NCBI GenBank assembly: GCA_030602565.1
Contig: JAUVZL010000023.1
Span: 1 to 40,127, forward strand
Direction of reading: 5' to 3'
Length of the DNA: 40,127 nt
DNA from: Candidatus Stahliibacteriota bacterium
GTDB lineage: Bacteria; Hydrothermota; Tepidihabitantia; SM23-42
Both the position numbers and the translations under genes were made by a program. Under the pieces are notes generated by a model. The model was given only the letters and a program-made list of their open reading frames with translations, had not been told where the DNA came from and searched no databases. How positions within the stretch are numbered: position 1 is the stretch's first letter; every line of letters begins with the position of its first letter. Below, piece by piece: positions 15,605 to 23,571 of the stretch.

Positions 15605-17179
15605 ATGAAACGCACTCGCGAGCAAATATTAGAGGATGAATCAAGACAAGCCCTTAGGCAATTTTTACCTCTCGAATGGATTGTCACAGACAAATTTGAC
15701 CATGATCACGGCATTGATATCGGAGTACAAATAGTTAAAAACGGTGAAATAACGAACAAAGTTCTTTGGATACAACTTAAAGCAACGAGGAAAGAAAAGT
15801 CACCTTCACCGAAGGGGATTTGTTATCAGATGAAGACTAAACATCTGAGATACTATGAAGAGTGCCGTCTGCCGGTAGTTATAATATTTTGGATTCAACC
15901 TGCACAGAAATTTTATTACTTATTTGTGCAAAAATACATTAAAGAGAATCTTTCGTATATCAAACCCACATGGAGAAAGCAGAAGAGTGTGACGATAGTG
16001 TTCCCTGCTGATACAGAGCTTAAGGACGCAAGAGAGTTAGATTGTGTAGCGACAGATGGCTATTTTTACGTAATCGAAAACGAACTACGTCGCAAATCAG
16101 GACTGGGGCCGTTCTACTGGATCGATGGTATCCCACAGTCCGACGACGCTGAATTGAAGGAAAGGTTTTTAAAGGCTATGCGACATTTATGCGATGAAGA
16201 CTATACCGCAGCAATAAAGGATTTCAAAGATGCAATGAAATATTGTGCGATTTCGCCCAGAGAAAAAACCGCGATGCTAATTAGCATGGGCACCGCTTAC
16301 TCAACTTTAGGTCAATACAATAAAGCTATGGAAAACTATAGAGTAGCTGTCAAATTACTACGGAAATTGGAAGATGCGGACGCGCTCGTAGGTAAAGCAA
16401 GCTTGCTAAATAACATCGCAAGAGTCTACGCGATTAGGGGGCAATTTGACAAGGCGCTAAGGTGTTTGGAAGATTCCCTTAGTATCACCAGAAAAATCGA
16501 CGATAGGCGTGGAGAAGCCCTTACTTTGTTAAACATTGGTCACGTGAACAAACTTAAATCGGAATTGAACGTAGCGCGTAAATATTACTCCAAGGCATAT
16601 CACATGTTTGAGCGAATCGGAGATACAAAAGGAGTAGCCATGCAACTGATGCACATTGGTCTGATTTACATGAACGCGGGTCACGAAGACCAAGCGCTGA
16701 AGAATTTTCAAAGCACTCTTCGCACAGCTAGGATCCTCGAGAACACAGAACTAGAGGCGGCGGCATTGGGGAATATTGGCTTGATTCATCACCATAAAGG
16801 GAAGATAACCGAGGCATTGAAATATCATAGAAGAGCTCTCAAGCTTTTTAAGAAGATCGGGATTATTCAGGGCGAAGCTGAGCAGAATTTGAACATCGGT
16901 CTGGTCTATAAGGAGAAAGGCGAATTGCAGAAGGCGATGCGATACTATACGAGGGCCTGCACAATATTCAAGCAAATAGGTTACAGAAAAGGAGAAGCAC
17001 AAGCACTCGGGAATATAGGATTTCTTTACGCGATGGAGTCACGTCCAACTAGGGCAATAATCTATTCTGCGGATTCTCTCAAAATTTTCAAAGAAATCGG
17101 TGATAAGCAAGGTGAGCGGAAGCAATCAAGAAATATCGAATTGATTTTGCAATTTTATTTTTCTGCCAAAGGGAAATAA
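15605..17179 (+). CDS. DUF4365 nuclease-like domain fused to TPR repeats
   Basis: 524 aa. Residues 1-~150 are a DUF4365 domain, a restriction-like fold, with E12, D38 in HDHGIDIGVQ and the Q57-x-K59 motif in VLWIQLKATRKEK. Residues ~185-510 are at least seven tetratricopeptide repeats, e.g. AMLISMGTAYSTLGQYNKAM, ALGNIGLIHHHKGKITEALK. DUF4365 proteins often accompany defence genes; TPRs usually recognise partners or peptides. Start is at the ATG at 15605 with a weak, distant GAGG. The helical gene at 17216 follows closely. A nuclease-sensor role is inferred. Confidence 0.8.
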   Translation: MKRTREQILEDESRQALRQFLPLEWIVTDKFDHDHGIDIGVQIVKNGEITNKVLWIQLKATRKEKSPSPKGICYQMKTKHLRYYEECRLPVVIIFWIQPAQKFYYLFVQKYIKENLSYIKPTWRKQKSVTIVFPADTELKDARELDCVATDGYFYVIENELRRKSGLGPFYWIDGIPQSDDAELKERFLKAMRHLCDEDYTAAIKDFKDAMKYCAISPREKTAMLISMGTAYSTLGQYNKAMENYRVAVKLLRKLEDADALVGKASLLNNIARVYAIRGQFDKALRCLEDSLSITRKIDDRRGEALTLLNIGHVNKLKSELNVARKYYSKAYHMFERIGDTKGVAMQLMHIGLIYMNAGHEDQALKNFQSTLRTARILENTELEAAALGNIGLIHHHKGKITEALKYHRRALKLFKKIGIIQGEAEQNLNIGLVYKEKGELQKAMRYYTRACTIFKQIGYRKGEAQALGNIGFLYAMESRPTRAIIYSADSLKIFKEIGDKQGERKQSRNIELILQFYFSAKGK

Positions 17180-17215
17180 GATATGCAACTATTGAGGAGT
17201 GAGAGAGGAGATTCG

Positions 17216-17980
17216 ATGGTAATTGAGGATTTGAGGAATTATCTGGAACGACAATTAATGCTTTTTTATCCGGCAGAGTACGTTCCGAAGTTTGTATTAT
17301 CGACCCGAGACATTTTTTCCAACCGAGAGCTCCTCAAATCTATAAAATTCAATAATGCTGCCTTGGACCATCTGTTGAACATTGTTCTTAGGGACATTCG
17401 AGAGAAGAAGCGATTTAGAAGAATTGAATGCCTTAAGGTTATTAGGTCAATTATTAAACGAAGAGGATCTAGTCAACTCATAGAAGCAGCTGTGCTTAGA
17501 AAGTTATTTAGTCTGTATAAGACATTTGTTTTCGATAACCGTGAAAAAATATTATGGTGTATAAGTTCTTTCATCAAGGATCAGATTTTAGAGAAGGAGG
17601 AAATTGAGTGGCTAATCCATAACTATAAAAAATCTGTTCATATCGTAAATAGATTGCTCAGATATCCAACGAAAAACAAATTAGTGATCAATTGGGCAAA
17701 GAGGGTTTACTTAAAAAGAGAGTTAAGAGATAGGGCTTCGGAAGTTTTAGCTTTGTTGATTGACAGAGAGATTCCTTCTTTTGTTGAGGAAAGTAATCCA
17801 CAAACATTGATCTGGGGAATCTATTACGCCAGAATCACGGATGAGGCAAAACAAGAGTTGCTCAAAAAATATGGTCCTAAGTCTGTATATACAACTGTGG
17901 AAATATGTACGAGACTCGGATATCCGGCAGTTATCGAATTTATGCTTCAGGAATTAGCCAAAAAGTCTATTGAGGAGTGA
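17216..17980 (+). CDS. Unknown all-helical protein, partner of DUF4365-TPR
   Basis: The ATG at 17216 is chosen because GAGAGGAGA lies seven bases upstream; an ATG at 17183 has none. About 254 aa, rich in Leu, Ile, Arg and Lys, with helical pairs such as LLNIVLRDIREKKRFRRIEC and LFSLYKTFVFDNREKILWCI that suggest HEAT-like repeats. No family is recognised and there is no membrane segment. It is the third gene of the regulator/DUF4365 operon. Its stop codon lies inside the first unit of a tandem 46-bp repeat. Confidence 0.65.
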   Translation: MVIEDLRNYLERQLMLFYPAEYVPKFVLSTRDIFSNRELLKSIKFNNAALDHLLNIVLRDIREKKRFRRIECLKVIRSIIKRRGSSQLIEAAVLRKLFSLYKTFVFDNREKILWCISSFIKDQILEKEEIEWLIHNYKKSVHIVNRLLRYPTKNKLVINWAKRVYLKRELRDRASEVLALLIDREIPSFVEESNPQTLIWGIYYARITDEAKQELLKKYGPKSVYTTVEICTRLGYPAVIEFMLQELAKKSIEE

Positions 17981-18112
17981 GAGAGGTGGGTAGTTTTGGC
18001 AGTATTATTTGTTTGCCGATGACTGAGAAAGGTGGAGGATTTTGGTCGTGTCATTTGTTTATTGATGAGTGAGAGAGATAGGTGGTTTTCGAGGTGTTAT
18101 TTTTATAACCAA
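17975..18112 (+). repeat. Three tandem imperfect 46-bp repeats
   Basis: Units start at 17975, 18021 and 18067, each opening GAGTGAGAGA or GACTGAGAAA, followed by a GGTGG motif and TTTTGG/TTTTCG. The first unit overlaps the end of the 17216 gene. A related stretch (GATCGTGTCATTTGGT) occurs near 15065, upstream of the same operon. Function is unknown; iterons or regulatory repeats are possible. Confidence 0.65.
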
Positions 18113-18177
18113 TGCGGAGTTTATCTAATTAATCAGGTGACATGATCATAAAAAATTTTTCTCGCAATCAGTAACAA

Positions 18178-18210
18178 GAAACCGCTGCAATTTTTTATAA
18201 GTGACCCTAA
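18178..18210 (+). repeat. Dispersed repeat core, copy C
   Basis: AGAAACCGCTGCAATTTTTT followed by ATAAGTGACC matches the core of copies A, D and E. Confidence 0.6.
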
Positions 18211-18218
18211 TTACTTGC

Positions 18219-18247
18219 TTGACATAGACGAGTTTACTGCCTATAAT
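18219..18247 (+). promoter_or_regulatory. Consensus sigma70 promoter
   Basis: TTGACA (18219-18224), 17-bp spacer, TATAAT (18242-18247): a perfect consensus match, leaving about 57 nt of leader before the palm-domain gene. Confidence 0.75.
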
Positions 18248-18310
18248 TGAAATATAAAATGTCTAATCTAGGACTATTAAAGATGCATTGCTATTATGAG
18301 GAGATGAATA

Positions 18311-19129
18311 TTGAGGACTAAGAAACCTAAATCAAAGACAATTAGTATGGATAAAATTAAATTCACATTTTATGGTGATTTATTAGGAATTTCAAATCTG
18401 TACTTAATTGATAAAGCCATCGCTTATCAAAAATTGGATCAATTTTACAATGATGTCTATCACTATTTCCATCAATTCTCCAGAACATTTACAACAACCG
18501 AATTAGATATATTTTTATTTAGCGATTCACTATTTATCACCGGGGCTAAATTCGAAACTGCACTTTCTCACTTAGCAAGATTGTATTATGATTTATTCGC
18601 AAAACAAATTTTCTTAAGAGGAGTATTTGTTTGTGGCAGATTAGACTTTGATCCGCGCATCACAGTACGGAATCTTAAAAAGATGCTTCCAAAAACAGAT
18701 GTTCTATACAGAGCGATTACTCTGGAAAAAACTGTAAAAGGTGCTCGTTTATTAATAGAAAAAGAACTTGCGAAGAAAATATTGCCTAATGAGTGGTTAA
18801 CAGACGAATTGTATCAAAAGAATGTCGTGAAAATCAATTATCCACATGATGACATCAGACGAAAAATTGTACTGCACAAAGAATGGAAGTCCTATGAGTA
18901 TCTTTGGCCATGGAGTGATGGTATTGGTATCCATGGTGTAGATATTGATTCTGCTATGGCTATGATAATGAATCCTCAAAAAGCTCTGTCAAAATTAAAA
19001 ACAAGAGTACCGTCATTAGTTGAGGAGCATTATGATGAAACTATAAGTTTATTCACTCTTTCAAAAATCAGACGAGATATCACAGATAGCGCTTTTGTGA
19101 AGCTAAGAAAAAAACCCAAAACACCATAG
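18311..19129 (+). CDS. Nucleotide-cyclase-like palm-domain protein
   Basis: 272 aa from TTG at 18311, seven bases after GAGGAG; an in-frame ATG at 18347 is an alternative. The pattern FYGDLLGISNL (D23), then IFLFSDSLFITG (D72), then FLRGVFVCGRLDF (R103) matches the class III nucleotidyl-cyclase/palm fold, in which two Asp residues bind metal. It lacks recognisable sensor or membrane parts. Such lone domains appear in islands and could make a second messenger, but no Pycsar- or CBASS-type effector lies directly beside it. It is monocistronic behind a very strong promoter. Function is inferred from motifs only. Confidence 0.5.
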   Translation: MRTKKPKSKTISMDKIKFTFYGDLLGISNLYLIDKAIAYQKLDQFYNDVYHYFHQFSRTFTTTELDIFLFSDSLFITGAKFETALSHLARLYYDLFAKQIFLRGVFVCGRLDFDPRITVRNLKKMLPKTDVLYRAITLEKTVKGARLLIEKELAKKILPNEWLTDELYQKNVVKINYPHDDIRRKIVLHKEWKSYEYLWPWSDGIGIHGVDIDSAMAMIMNPQKALSKLKTRVPSLVEEHYDETISLFTLSKIRRDITDSAFVKLRKKPKTP

Positions 19130-19345
19130 TGATACATCCCTCTAACGATTCTTCAATTAGGATTTCAAAATAAAGATCCAGTATGTGTCTAAACCAGAGA
19201 AATAACACCAAATATTATACATATTCAATACAGGATGTTACAGAGATATTTTTTTGTTAGCCCGAAGTCTGTGATGGTCAACAGAAACTCACAACAGACC
19301 AACAGTCCGCCGGATTGCCTTAATAAAATATACGAAAAATAATCA

Positions 19346-20149
19346 TTAGCTAGGACCAAACTTACTTTTACCACAGCATTTTTTGTATTTCTTACCTGAA
19401 CCACATGGACAGGGTTCATTTCTGCCAACTTTCTTATCTTGACTACCTATTTTTTTAGTACTCTTTGCTGGAGTTTTTCCATCAACTATCTGAATGCCAC
19501 CTATAGTAATCCCTTTCGATAATTTTGGTTTTTTTTGATAATTCGGGACTAAAGTCTTCAGCACTTCATGTGCAATTTGCCTAACAGAAGCCAGAGCAGC
19601 ACCTTGTACATCAAACCAAATCTTACTATCGACAGAGTATTTCCGATTTAAGGACTCCCCCGTTGATAGACGCAAATAGTCCTCGTTTACAGCAGGATCA
19701 ACATGAGCCCCACCATCTTTATCAACCATGGTCAATATAAGGTTTTTCCTACTTATGCTATTCCCGTCTTTGTCTTCAAATATTATCATGTTCCACCAGT
19801 GACCTCTGTCAATCCTCCTAATTTCTGGAACATCATCTAGTGTTGCTACATAGTGTATTTTCTTCTGTCCCCTGTGGATTGAAATAAGACCACAATATGG
19901 CACATTGATATTAAACATCTCTCTTTTCCATACAGTGTCATAAAACTGAATACTTTTTTTGCCCAATTGACTCAGAAGCGACTTAGAGTTATTAGAATCA
20001 TGCAAAAGGATGCGAAGTGTAGCGGCCATACGTATAGCTTCCTTTTCGTTACCTCTGTCGTAAAGTTCAGCAGAAGTCTCTAGAAAATTCAATTGTTCTA
20101 ATAATTTGTTGCTTAGATCTTTGGGGGTTCTTTGTTTCTTTATTGCCAT
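19346..20149 (-). CDS. SEC-C metal-binding protein, unknown role
   Basis: 267 aa. The C-terminus holds a SEC-C zinc motif ([20 protein letters not shown]; CxC-x8-CC), as in SecA tails and many unrelated proteins. The upstream 230 residues are unassigned: a helical N-terminus ([20 protein letters not shown]), then a beta-rich part with [13 protein letters not shown] and [15 protein letters not shown]. Similar SEC-C proteins with unknown bodies occur in accessory regions. The ribosome binding site AAGGGGGAGAAT precedes the ATG at 20149. Neighbouring intergenic stretches (19130-19345, 20150-20325) contain no gene. Confidence 0.75.
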   Translation of the reverse strand: MAIKKQRTPKDLSNKLLEQLNFLETSAELYDRGNEKEAIRMAATLRILLHDSNNSKSLLSQLGKKSIQFYDTVWKREMFNINVPYCGLISIHRGQKKIHYVATLDDVPEIRRIDRGHWWNMIIFEDKDGNSISRKNLILTMVDKDGGAHVDPAVNEDYLRLSTGESLNRKYSVDSKIWFDVQGAALASVRQIAHEVLKTLVPNYQKKPKLSKGITIGGIQIVDGKTPAKSTKKIGSQDKKVGRNEPCPCGSGKKYKKCCGKSKFGPS

Positions 20150-20245
20150 ATTCTCCCCCTTTTATTTATTCCCCAGATCTTCATAAATCCCACTAAATTG
20201 CTCCAATACGGATTCGAGATTTTCGGCGATGTCGTGGGCGATTGG

Positions 20246-20277
20246 TTTAAATTGCTGCAATTTTTTCATAGGTGACC
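20246..20277 (+). repeat. Dispersed repeat core, copy D
   Basis: TTTAAATTGCTGCAATTTTT then TCATAGGTGACC; the same core as A, C and E. Confidence 0.65.
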
Positions 20278-20325
20278 GCATTTATCCCCAATGCATGATT
20301 GCAAAACCCCGATGACCCCCATTAG

Positions 20326-20979
20326 CTAATTGATTTCCGACTCAGCTAAATTCTTTATTAATTTGTCATAGTTTTCTAACCATGAACTAATAAAATCCAC
20401 ATAGTCGGGGTAAGTTAATTCTTCAATTTGCATTCTCATTTCTTCACACATATGAGGCAAATCTTGCTTGAATTCCACAAACCTTTCGTAAATAAACCTA
20501 CCTCCAGGAATATTTGAATCATTAGTTTCTGTCCTTAGCCAACTGCGTAATTTCTTGATGAGGGTTTCTTGACTGTTATTATGGGACTTAATGTCCTGGC
20601 CTGCTATATCGGAGATAAATTTTTGATAACGGAATTCTTCGTTATCAAAAATCAAGCACCTTTTTTCACGGTGCGACTGTCCACCATATCGGATACAACC
20701 CAGAAATACACCCAACTCTAATGACATGTTGAATCGCGGCAATTTATTCATTTTGTCAAGCTCGGTGCGGGAAATATCGTGTATCCCATACTTACATTCA
20801 TTTATTATAGTCATTATTTTATCAAGTCTATTTCTTGAAGCATCAGCAACCTCCAAGGCGCATCTTGCTATATACCCAGCATTATGAACGGTAAAAACAA
20901 TAGCTTGAAAGAGAGGTTCATACTCATCATCAAATGGGCAGTTTATAAAAACATTTAGTTTATACTTATCAGCGGTCAT
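20326..20979 (-). CDS. Deoxyribosyltransferase/TIR-like protein
   Basis: 217 aa. It has the pattern of a common island family: KLNVFINCPFDDEYEPLFQA, CKYGIHDISRTELDKMNKLP, RFNMSLELGVFLG (E88) and KFISDIAGQDIKSHNN. The Rossmann-like order and the Glu in MSLELG recall nucleoside 2-deoxyribosyltransferases and TIR/SLOG-type NAD-processing proteins, which act as defence effectors or signal makers. The enzyme activity is inferred. It starts 5 bp after the stop of the 20985 gene, so three genes (21562 to 20326) form one operon under leader 2. The C-terminal ~50 residues form an extra helical part. Confidence 0.65.
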   Translation of the reverse strand: MTADKYKLNVFINCPFDDEYEPLFQAIVFTVHNAGYIARCALEVADASRNRLDKIMTIINECKYGIHDISRTELDKMNKLPRFNMSLELGVFLGCIRYGGQSHREKRCLIFDNEEFRYQKFISDIAGQDIKSHNNSQETLIKKLRSWLRTETNDSNIPGGRFIYERFVEFKQDLPHMCEEMRMQIEELTYPDYVDFISSWLENYDKLIKNLAESEIN

Positions 20980-20984
20980 TAATT

Positions 20985-21266
20985 CTATTTTTTCTTCTTT
21001 ATCAACCGTTTATATTTACGACCAAAGGTTTTCACAACAGCATGACGCAATTGTTTCCCGCCAAATCGACCATGTATCACACTTTTTTTGAGTACTCTTG
21101 CACCTATACTTTTTGTCATAATCCTTTTAGCCTTTGTTCTGTATTGTTGTGGTTTTCGTGATTGGGTCAGGATTTTAACAGTCAATGATTTAATTGTAAC
21201 GGTTTTATTTTTTGGTAGTCTTTTTGGGGTCGTTCTTTTCTTTTTTTGACTACAAACTGTCTTCAC
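20985..21266 (-). CDS. Small very basic protein (93 aa)
   Basis: It starts with a GTG whose G is also the last base of the upstream TAG stop (TAGTG), so translation is coupled. The sequence is Lys/Arg/Gln-rich (VCSQKKKRTTPKRLPKNKTV) with a C-terminal part HGRFGGKQLRHAVVKTFGRK. It resembles a nucleic-acid-binding peptide, with no known family. It is sandwiched between the 98-aa gene and the deoxyribosyltransferase-like gene, and could be an antitoxin, an RNA-binding partner or a substrate carrier. Confidence 0.65.
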   Translation of the reverse strand: MKTVCSQKKKRTTPKRLPKNKTVTIKSLTVKILTQSRKPQQYRTKAKRIMTKSIGARVLKKSVIHGRFGGKQLRHAVVKTFGRKYKRLIKKKK

Positions 21267-21562
21267 TACGCTTTTCTTCTCTTGGTCTTGGAAAGGTTAG
21301 TTACTGTAACATTCATCCCCTTCTTGCGCACTTGTTGTGTTGCTTTATTCATATCTTTTTGAGGAACTCTAAGGATTTTGTTCTTATTCCTTTGAGTTTT
21401 CAAACGAGACAACGCTTGATCTATCTTCTTCGGAGTGCCGCCTCTTTCAACTTCGATTGCATGATGACCGCGAATTGCATCAAGACGACGACCACGTGAA
21501 ATAGGAACTTCTTTACGAGCGGCTCTTCCTTTGCTACGTTTGTGTGATCTGCTTTCAGGCAT
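21266..21562 (-). CDS. Small basic protein of a recurring family (98 aa)
   Basis: It begins MPESRSHKRSKGRAARKEVP, then GRRLDAIRGHHAIEVERGGT, with a C-terminal half KILRVPQKDMNKATQQVRKK, MNVTVTNLSKTKRRKA. I recognise the pattern from small proteins of plasmids and islands (MPESxSHKRxK... with VPQxDMxKA... and a C-terminal NxxxTKRR), but their role is not known to me. A strong ribosome binding site (GAAAGGAGGTAATC) precedes the ATG. It is the first gene of a three-gene operon expressed from the shared leader 2. Confidence 0.7.
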   Translation of the reverse strand: MPESRSHKRSKGRAARKEVPISRGRRLDAIRGHHAIEVERGGTPKKIDQALSRLKTQRNKNKILRVPQKDMNKATQQVRKKGMNVTVTNLSKTKRRKA

Positions 21563-21624
21563 GATTACCTCCTTTCACAAATATTGTTTCTGTCATCATC
21601 ATCCATACCCTATATATAACAAAC

Positions 21625-21710
21625 AGGTATGCCACCCTAAGGTGCTTTCGCACCCAGGGCACTCATACCTTCCCCAAGATAAAGTCTATACACAATTCGC
21701 TCCTTGTCAA
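21625..21710 (-). promoter_or_regulatory. Shared promoter and leader 2 (MSALGAKAP frame)
   Basis: On the minus strand: TTGACA (21705-21710), 16-bp spacer, TAGACT (21683-21688), then the same leader as 13199-13289, with an outer stem AGGTATG / CATACCT (21625-21670) and an inner stem capped by GAAA. The 9-codon frame is at 21637-21666. Unlike leader 1 there is no T6 run after the stem. The leader continues ~60 nt to the ribosome binding site of the 21562 gene. Confidence 0.65.
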
Positions 21711-21713
21711 TAC

Positions 21714-21748
21714 CAATTTTACCCAAATCTTTGATTTGGGTAAAATTG
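21714..21748. promoter_or_regulatory. Perfect 16-bp-arm hairpin upstream of leader 2
   Basis: CAATTTTACCCAAATC pairs exactly with GATTTGGGTAAAATTG around a TTT loop. It lies immediately upstream of the -35 element. It may be an upstream terminator, an operator, or a member of the AAATC-TTT-GATTT hairpin family seen elsewhere in the window. Confidence 0.6.
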
Positions 21749-21949
21749 AGTACCCCTCACCTAGTTCAGCAGATGTATGGATACAACCGAATACATTTAT
21801 TGTGATGTCTACAAAAACCTCAGGCATGGCGCAAGCCAGAAGCAAAACAAGGTGTGGGGGATTAAATCTTCAGTTTGCAATTAAAACGTCCTATTTATCC
21901 TGCCTGTCCTCTGATATCCTGCCCCCTCCCCATCCCCGTTTCACCAAGT

Positions 21950-22104
21950 CTCCGATTCTTAGGAAAGATCGTGGGAAGTATGGTACGGTCGCACTGGTTG
22001 CGGTAGCCTGTAAGTTAATGCGGTTATTGTTTGCATTAGTACGTGATCAACGGTATTATGTAGCGGATTATACATATAGTAATGTTATATCGAGAGTAGC
22101 ATAG
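21950..22104 (+). pseudogene. C-terminal remnant of an IS110-like transposase
   Basis: The frame reading SPILRKDRGKYGTVALVAVA, then CKLMRLLFALVRDQRYY, resembles the conserved end of IS110/IS1111 transposases (pattern VALVAVxRKLLxxIxxxL). The RuvC-like N-terminal part is missing and upstream codons look unrelated, so this is a fragment. The structured stretch that follows sits where IS1111-group elements encode their bridge RNA. Confidence 0.4.
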
Positions 22105-22110
22105 ATGTTA

Positions 22111-22300
22111 GTGCTGTCAGTGGGGGAGTCACGAGGGGTCAAATAAAGGTGTTTCGTGAAGAAACAGCCTTGGTGGAAAGAGTCAATGATCCCCCACTGT
22201 TCGATGACCCGGATGAAGCACCGTATGGGTTTGTAAGCCCTGGAATAACCAGTGTCTGGTATCGAACTGCAGTGCTGTGGGGTTACCCACTGACAGTGAA
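22111..22300 (+). ncRNA. Inverted-repeat-rich segment, possible bridge-RNA relic
   Basis: The outer arms CTGTCAGTGGG (22114-22124) and CCCACTGACAG (22286-22296) are exact complements. Inside are CACTGTTCGAT (22195-22205) pairing imperfectly with ATCGAACTGCAGTG (22261-22274), AGGTGTTTC / GAAACAGCCT, GGGTTT / AAGCCC and CCAG / CTGG. CAGTGGGGG (22118-22126) can alternatively pair with CCCCCACTG (22191-22199). Such density exceeds the neighbouring debris. Being directly after an IS110-like end, it might be a bridge RNA or its remains. Confidence 0.35.
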
Positions 22301-22452
22301 TTGCTCGTTTACTAATATTTTTTTTAAAGGAGGCAAATGTGTAACTTAACCCTTGACTATATTAAACCAGGTTTGACCCCATTTCCCGCACAGCAGAATG
22401 GTCTGACTCCAAATTCCCCTATCGTAATAGTTAGTATAATAATACTTATGTG

Positions 22453-23571
22453 CTAGGGCTTTTTGGGTATATTATCTAGTGGCAAAACGTGTTGTTTAGA
22501 TCTGTAACCACTAGTTTCTTTTTTTTCGCCTATACTCCATATATCCGATGGTAAATCAGCTGCATAAGCAATTACAGACAAGATTCTGCGCACAGCTTTA
22601 AATGCGTTTTCTTTCTTTTCCCCTGTGAATAATACGATCCTTTTCTTATCTATTCCCTGCAAACCTACGCCCAATAATATGAAATCCATTATGTAGGGTA
22701 GTACTACGGTGATCTCGGGCTGAGCTATCAGCATTTTAAGTAATTCGATTATCTCATCTGCATATTGCGGTGCAGGCAAGCCGTTAGCAAAATTATGATC
22801 CAAAGCTAACTTAGCCAATTTCTGAGCCTTTTTCGGTGGTATATCACCATATGTCAGCTTTTTCTTCGCATAATCAATCCAATTATGCTCAGGTAGCCAC
22901 TTTGCTTCAATAGCAAATCTCACTAACATGACGCACGCTACTACTGCAGCATTATAGCATATATATCGCTGTAACCAAGCCTCTTCTTTACTGTCGTTCA
23001 TCTTGTTCTTAAAATATTTCACAAGAATTTGTATTATACCGTTTACGTTAGTAATCGCGTGTCCTACAACAAGAATTTGACGGAGTTTAAGATCCAATTT
23101 AAGTAAGTTTTTACATGCCACGGATGTACATTTTAAATATTGTGCTGTCAAAATTTCTGATGCCTCACCAAATGCTGTATAATTAGCTTTTACAGCATTC
23201 AGTTGATTCTCAATATCAATAGTCCCAAGGATTTCAACGCCTGCTTGGTATGCAAATTCCCGGGCTTGCCATGGTGTTTGCGGAAGTACGACAATGGCTC
23301 GATTTGCATTAGTAAATGATCTCAATCCAAGTGTCCATAGAATGCGTTGAAAAGGGCGCAATTTCCTCCTATACTTACAATCTGCAATTACTCTTTCCTC
23401 AAAAAGTGGGATTGAATACCTTAATGCAAGAATGTCAACATCAGTTACATCTGCAGTACTAGCGGCTACTGCAAGTCGCACTCCTCTACGTACAAAAAAC
23501 CCAAGGGACTGGAAGAATGCAGCACCTGCAAGCTCAAATTTCAAACCTGGTTTTAATTTTTCTTGCTTCAT
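22453..23571 (-). CDS. Restriction-like (PD-(D/E)XK) nuclease protein
   Basis: 372 aa. Residues ~15-110 have a Mrr/VSR-like nuclease core: KFELAGAAFFQSLGFFVRRG, then TDVDILALRY (D46), then RVIADCKYRRK (D64, K66), followed by FQRILWTLGL. The remaining ~260 residues are helical and unassigned. The start ATG overlaps the TGA of the upstream gene by 4 bp (ATGA), so the two are translationally coupled. Together they look like a two-gene defence or DNA-maintenance system: a winged-helix-type protein plus a nuclease. Confidence 0.7.
   Translation of the reverse strand: MKQEKLKPGLKFELAGAAFFQSLGFFVRRGVRLAVAASTADVTDVDILALRYSIPLFEERVIADCKYRRKLRPFQRILWTLGLRSFTNANRAIVVLPQTPWQAREFAYQAGVEILGTIDIENQLNAVKANYTAFGEASEILTAQYLKCTSVACKNLLKLDLKLRQILVVGHAITNVNGIIQILVKYFKNKMNDSKEEAWLQRYICYNAAVVACVMLVRFAIEAKWLPEHNWIDYAKKKLTYGDIPPKKAQKLAKLALDHNFANGLPAPQYADEIIELLKMLIAQPEITVVLPYIMDFILLGVGLQGIDKKRIVLFTGEKKENAFKAVRRILSVIAYAADLPSDIWSIGEKKETSGYRSKQHVLPLDNIPKKP

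Larger units (their letters stand above)
17981..18310. other. Intergenic region with tandem repeat, repeat C and promoter
   Basis: No gene is supported. It contains the remainder of the 46-bp tandem units, dispersed-repeat core C (18178-18210) and a consensus promoter (18219-18247). Confidence 0.6.
21563..22452. other. Long intergenic region with leader, IS remnant and structured segment
   Basis: It contains leader 2 and its promoter (21625-21710), a long perfect hairpin (21714-21748), a decayed IS110-like transposase end (21950-22104) and an inverted-repeat-rich stretch (22111-22300). Between 21749 and 21949 nothing is supported. 22301-22452 has TTTGACCCC/TCTGACTCC debris only. Confidence 0.6.

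Noticed and set aside
17975-18112. CRISPR array
   Set aside because: The three 46-bp units are contiguous and imperfect, with no spacers, and no cas genes are present in the window.
22149-22349. 66-codon plus-strand frame
   Set aside because: It falls in the inverted-repeat-rich segment, lacks a ribosome binding site and has no recognisable protein pattern.
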